A stretch of DNA of 8,112 nt from Chthoniobacterales bacterium. GTDB taxonomy: Bacteria > Verrucomicrobiota > Verrucomicrobiia > Chthoniobacterales > UBA10450. Shown here one piece after another: positions 6,088 to 8,112 of the stretch. The stretch's first letter is position 1, and the number at the start of each line of letters is the position of its first letter. The notes below the pieces were generated by a model. That model was given only the letters and a program-made list of their open reading frames with translations, did not search any database and was not told the DNA's origin. Where the stretch lies: NCBI GenBank assembly GCA_013697365.1, contig JACCXA010000043.1:1-8112 (forward strand), written 5' to 3'. A program made the position numbers and the translations under genes.

Positions 6088-6426
6088 TCACACCGCTTTC
6101 TCGCCAATTTCTTCGGTGCGGATCCGCACCGCATGTTCAACCGGAACGACGAACACTTTACCGTCGCCGATCTTGCCGGTCTTGGCGGCGCTGACGACGA
6201 CCTGGACCGCCTTGTCCACCATTTCATCAGAAAGCACGATTTCAATTTTGACCTTCGGGAGAAAATCAACGGTGTATTCGCTGCCGCGATAGATCTCCGT
6301 GTGGCCTTTTTGACGCCCGAAACCTTTCACCTCGGTCACGGTCATGCCTTCAATTCCGAGCTCGGCGAGCGCTTCTTTGACTTCCTCGAGTTTGAACGGC
6401 TTGATGATGGCTTCGAGTTTTTTCAT
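6088..6426 (-). CDS. glnB: nitrogen regulatory protein PII
   Basis: The 112 residues are the standard length for PII trimers. The N-terminus MKKLEAIIKPFKLEEVKEAL is typical. The T-loop region KGFGRQKGHTEIYRGSEYTV carries Tyr51, the uridylylation site. The B-loop TGKIGDGKVFV and the C-loop AVRIRT bind ATP/ADP and 2-oxoglutarate. From family knowledge, PII senses energy and carbon/nitrogen status and controls GlnE/GlnD-dependent glutamine synthetase modification, NtrB or the AmtB channel. No amtB is nearby, and glnA follows after 112 bp, so GlnB is a better label than GlnK, though sequence alone does not decide. The C-terminus RIRTEEIGEKAV has Glu where RTGE is usual, a mild deviation. The ATG at 6426-6424 fits the conserved N-terminus, with no clear Shine-Dalgarno sequence. 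Confidence 0.98.
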   Translation of the reverse strand: MKKLEAIIKPFKLEEVKEALAELGIEGMTVTEVKGFGRQKGHTEIYRGSEYTVDFLPKVKIEIVLSDEMVDKAVQVVVSAAKTGKIGDGKVFVVPVEHAVRIRTEEIGEKAV

Positions 6427-6710
6427 GAGAGATAAGGTGCGGGATGGCGGGGTACCACGATCGCAAGCTGCCCCAGCGGATGCGCTGTCTTATCAACGCG
6501 TTGCGACCGACGCAACCCTCAATTCGCGCAAGGCGTTCGGCGGAAGAAAATAGCAACCGCTGCTTGATCTTAGGTGTTTCCTGTGTGTCTCGCGGCCCTT
6601 CCCCTTGAAACTCTCATTAACAAGGCGAGTCCGCTGGTTTTAGACCGGGACTAGGTCGCGATTCCATCGCTAGGATTAAACGATTAACATCAAGAGCAGG
6701 AGCAAGAGGA
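6427..6710. promoter_or_regulatory. upstream region of glnB (promoter region by position)
   Basis: This 284-bp stretch separates the end of the lipocalin-like gene from glnB and should hold the glnB-glnA promoter. I searched for a sigma-54 site (TGGCAC-N5-TTGC) on the minus strand and found only TGGGGCAGCTTGC, with spacing 2 nt too short. A weak sigma-70-like GATAAG (minus strand, about 6489-6494) has no good -35 box. Two small hairpins are present: GTTGCG-ACCGA-CGCAAC (6500-6516), and GCGAT-TCC-ATCGC (6658-6670), the latter just past the lipocalin-like gene. Neither has a U-run. No small gene is supported. Confidence 0.35.
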
Positions 6711-6714
6711 TTAG
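6672..6714. repeat. degenerate purine-rich repeat next to the lipocalin-like gene
   Basis: The stretch reads as loosely repeated 6-mers such as ATCAAG, AGCAGG, AGCAAG and AGGATT, after two GATTAA words. It lies just beyond and partly over the 3' end of the lipocalin-like gene (stop at 6711-6713). I recall similar GATTAAGAGCAAGAG-type low-complexity spacers from verrucomicrobial DNA. The repeat is short and degenerate, so this is tentative. Confidence 0.3.
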
Positions 6715-7799
6715 CGTTGCAACTCTCGCAGCGGACCGGCGTATCCCGTTAACTCCAAATAGCCCCGACCATTGATCGGCTTCCCCGCGCGTTTACCGGT
6801 CACATCGATGGCCCCCTCCCAATAAACCAGCGGCAGAAACGCCAGCTCCTGATTTTCCACTGCCGCCTTTACCGCAATCTCGATCTCGTGCTCCGGCAAC
6901 TCGACGCGCCAGGCGATCGGGTATTTCGCTTTCGTCGCGCTGCTCTCCCAGTAACCGGTCGGCGTCATGCGGAAGCTGGTGCTGGGCAGATGCCTACTGG
7001 TGCCATCCGGCGCGATCAATGATCCGCTCGAAGTCGGATCGGTGCCGTTCTCGAGCCGCATCTGATACAACATCAGCTCGCTGCCGTCATCGAAATGGAC
7101 GGAGAGCCAATCCCAACCGACCTGTCCCGGCGCGAGCTGGTTGGAAGCCCATTCATGGTCGAACCAGCTTTCCCCAACAAGCGACTGCGATTTGCCGCCC
7201 ATGAGCAATTCGCCCACCGTCTCGAGTCGCGTCATTGAGTAATAATGCGAAGCGTGGCCATCGCCGCTTGCCTTCGCGCTCACCCCGCCCTGTCCATGAA
7301 TCACGGGCGGTTTGGTCGCGCGCAGATGCAGGTGGAGCGTGGCGCCTTCCTTCAACGTTGCTACGAGTTCAAATTCATCGTCACCGTTTGTCGCCAGCGT
7401 CCAATCATCAATCCAGGCGAGGCGTTTGCCATCGTTGAAGCCCGCCTCGCCGAAAGCTCCACGGCTGATTTTTTGTTCGAAGCGAAAGCGCTGCTTCGCA
7501 ACATCAGTGATGGCGAAATGCGCAAACTTGAGGTCGCCAACCACGAAACGCGACGCGTTGGTATCCCGCTGTGCAAGCGGCGTAATCCCGTGCCGGAAAA
7601 AAGTCAGCTCATAGCCAAAACGTTGACCTCCCTCGCCGGCGACGTTGCCGGTGAAATACCACCACTCCGTTTTGAATTCCGGATGGATGCGGTGATCCCG
7701 GGGAAAATCATAATCCCAGCCAGGCTCAGCCACTCTCCAGTCCGCGGCGATGCAGCAAAGAGCGAGAGCGAGCAAACTGAGATGCAGGCTTTTCCTCAT
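6711..7799 (-). CDS. secreted lipocalin-like protein, CrtC/AttH family (carotenoid 1,2-hydratase-like)
   Basis: The protein has 362 residues. A short signal peptide (MRKSLHLSLLALALCCIAAD) leads into a two-lipocalin-domain protein. Family motifs are TEWWYFTGNV (44-53), FGYELTFFR (61-69), DDWTL (131-135), HGQGGVS (168-174), HYYSMTR (185-191), SWFDHEW (211-217), GWDWLSVHFDDGSELMLYQMR (from 228), YWEGAIDV (326-333) and GRGYLELTGY (344-353). These are the conserved blocks of the CrtC/AttH superfamily. Carotenoid hydratase activity is known only for some members. Without carotenoid genes nearby, and next to an ABC permease, an AttH-like export or envelope role is likelier. I chose the ATG at 7799-7797 because it gives a signal peptide and shares ATGA with the permease stop. 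The longer frame reaching 7937 only reads through the permease gene in another frame. Confidence 0.92.
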   Translation of the reverse strand: MRKSLHLSLLALALCCIAADWRVAEPGWDYDFPRDHRIHPEFKTEWWYFTGNVAGEGGQRFGYELTFFRHGITPLAQRDTNASRFVVGDLKFAHFAITDVAKQRFRFEQKISRGAFGEAGFNDGKRLAWIDDWTLATNGDDEFELVATLKEGATLHLHLRATKPPVIHGQGGVSAKASGDGHASHYYSMTRLETVGELLMGGKSQSLVGESWFDHEWASNQLAPGQVGWDWLSVHFDDGSELMLYQMRLENGTDPTSSGSLIAPDGTSRHLPSTSFRMTPTGYWESSATKAKYPIAWRVELPEHEIEIAVKAAVENQELAFLPLVYWEGAIDVTGKRAGKPINGRGYLELTGYAGPLRELQR

Positions 7800-8112
7800 T
7801 CGTCGCGCAGTGTTTCCGCCAGGACGAGGCGACCTGCGCGCCAGGCCGGCCACACGCCCGCCGCCAGCGCAGCGGAGATGATCCAGAGCGGAGTGAGAGC
7901 AAGAGAACCCCACGGGAAGGCCATTTGAATGGTCCATCCGAAGAACGCGCGGTTAATGACTCCCGTGAGAACGAGCGAAAGACATAGTCCCGAAGCCAGC
8001 CCGATGAGGGCCGCCAGCATCCCGATCATGGTCGATTCCCAGAGCAACACTTTCCGGAGCTGCGCCGCGCTACCCCCGATGGCGCGGAAAACGCCCAGCT
8101 CGCGCGACCGCT
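7796..8112 (-). CDS. FtsX/MacB-type ABC transporter permease, C-terminal part (cut by window edge)
   Basis: The last 104 residues are visible, and the start lies beyond 8112. They begin RSRELGVFRAIGGSAAQLRK, the classic cytoplasmic loop of FtsX-like permeases (R-x-R-E-x-G-x-x-R-A-I-G). Next come LLWEST, a transmembrane helix (MIGMLAALIGLASGLCLSLV), a short periplasmic hairpin, a second helix (about LTPLWIISAALAAGVW), and the canonical ending PAWRAGRLVLAETLRDE. The family (MacB, LolC/E, AttF/AttG) pumps lipoproteins, peptides or other envelope substrates by a mechanotransmission mechanism. The stop TGA (7798-7796) overlaps the ATG of the lipocalin-like gene by 4 nt. The pair permease plus CrtC/AttH-like protein is the AttG-AttH arrangement. 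The ATPase should lie further upstream, outside the window. Confidence 0.94.
   Translation of the reverse strand, partial: RSRELGVFRAIGGSAAQLRKVLLWESTMIGMLAALIGLASGLCLSLVLTGVINRAFFGWTIQMAFPWGSLALTPLWIISAALAAGVWPAWRAGRLVLAETLRDE

Noticed and set aside
6460..6480. Sigma-54-like site TGGGGCAGCTTGC upstream of glnB on the minus strand
   Set aside because: The distance between the GG and GC elements is 2 nt shorter than the strict sigma-54 spacing.
7245..7928. Plus-strand open frame of 227 codons opposite the lipocalin-like and permease genes
   Set aside because: It is antisense to two genes with clear family motifs and has no recognisable features of its own.
7800..7937. N-terminal extension of the lipocalin-like protein starting at 7937
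   Set aside because: The extra 46 residues read the permease gene in another frame and would bury the signal peptide. The ATG at 7799 overlaps the permease stop neatly.

Overview
The window looks like chromosomal DNA of a moderately GC-rich bacterium, most likely a soil-type member of the Verrucomicrobiota (Chthoniobacterales-like). This is inference. It rests on the style of the exported hypothetical proteins (in particular a small SH3-like lipoprotein with a Y-G-P-Q-Q motif), the near absence of Shine-Dalgarno sequences, and the mix of housekeeping genes. No rRNA, tRNA, CRISPR array, insertion sequence, integrase or phage gene was seen. Both ends cut through a gene.

Left block (1-2280, all minus strand): a tightly packed run read from 2280 towards 1. 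It encodes an exported helical protein of unknown function, a small exported beta-rich protein resembling PPC domains, an SH3-like lipoprotein, an acylphosphatase, and the start of an ABC transporter ATPase that runs off the window. The first three genes are joined by two 4-nt ATGA overlaps, and the last two overlap by 8 nt. The run therefore looks like one translationally coupled operon. The three exported proteins are the least characterised part of the window.

Centre (2281-4361): a 205-bp divergent spacer, then plus-strand enolase (eno) and an FtsB/DivIC-type cell-division protein. These two overlap by one base in TAGTG, which repeats the eno-ftsB gene order known from proteobacteria. A small single-pass membrane protein converges on the end of ftsB and overlaps it by 10 nt.

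Nitrogen block (4362-6710): glnB (PII) followed by glnA (type I glutamine synthetase), both on the minus strand. PII keeps Tyr51 (uridylylation) and GlnA keeps Tyr403 in NLYELPPEE (adenylylation), so the classical covalent cascade could operate. The 112-bp glnB-glnA spacer holds a striking set of 8-bp-periodic repeats arranged as a perfect 14-bp inverted repeat, with a T5 run on the minus strand. A short imperfect palindrome of a type scattered between bacterial genes lies downstream of glnA.

Right block (6711-8112, minus strand): the C-terminal end of an FtsX/MacB-type ABC permease, coupled by a 4-nt overlap to a secreted lipocalin-like protein of the CrtC/AttH family. This is the AttG-AttH arrangement.

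Nothing here amounts to a clearly new system. The best candidates for a second look are the coupled trio of exported proteins and the repeat structure between glnB and glnA.
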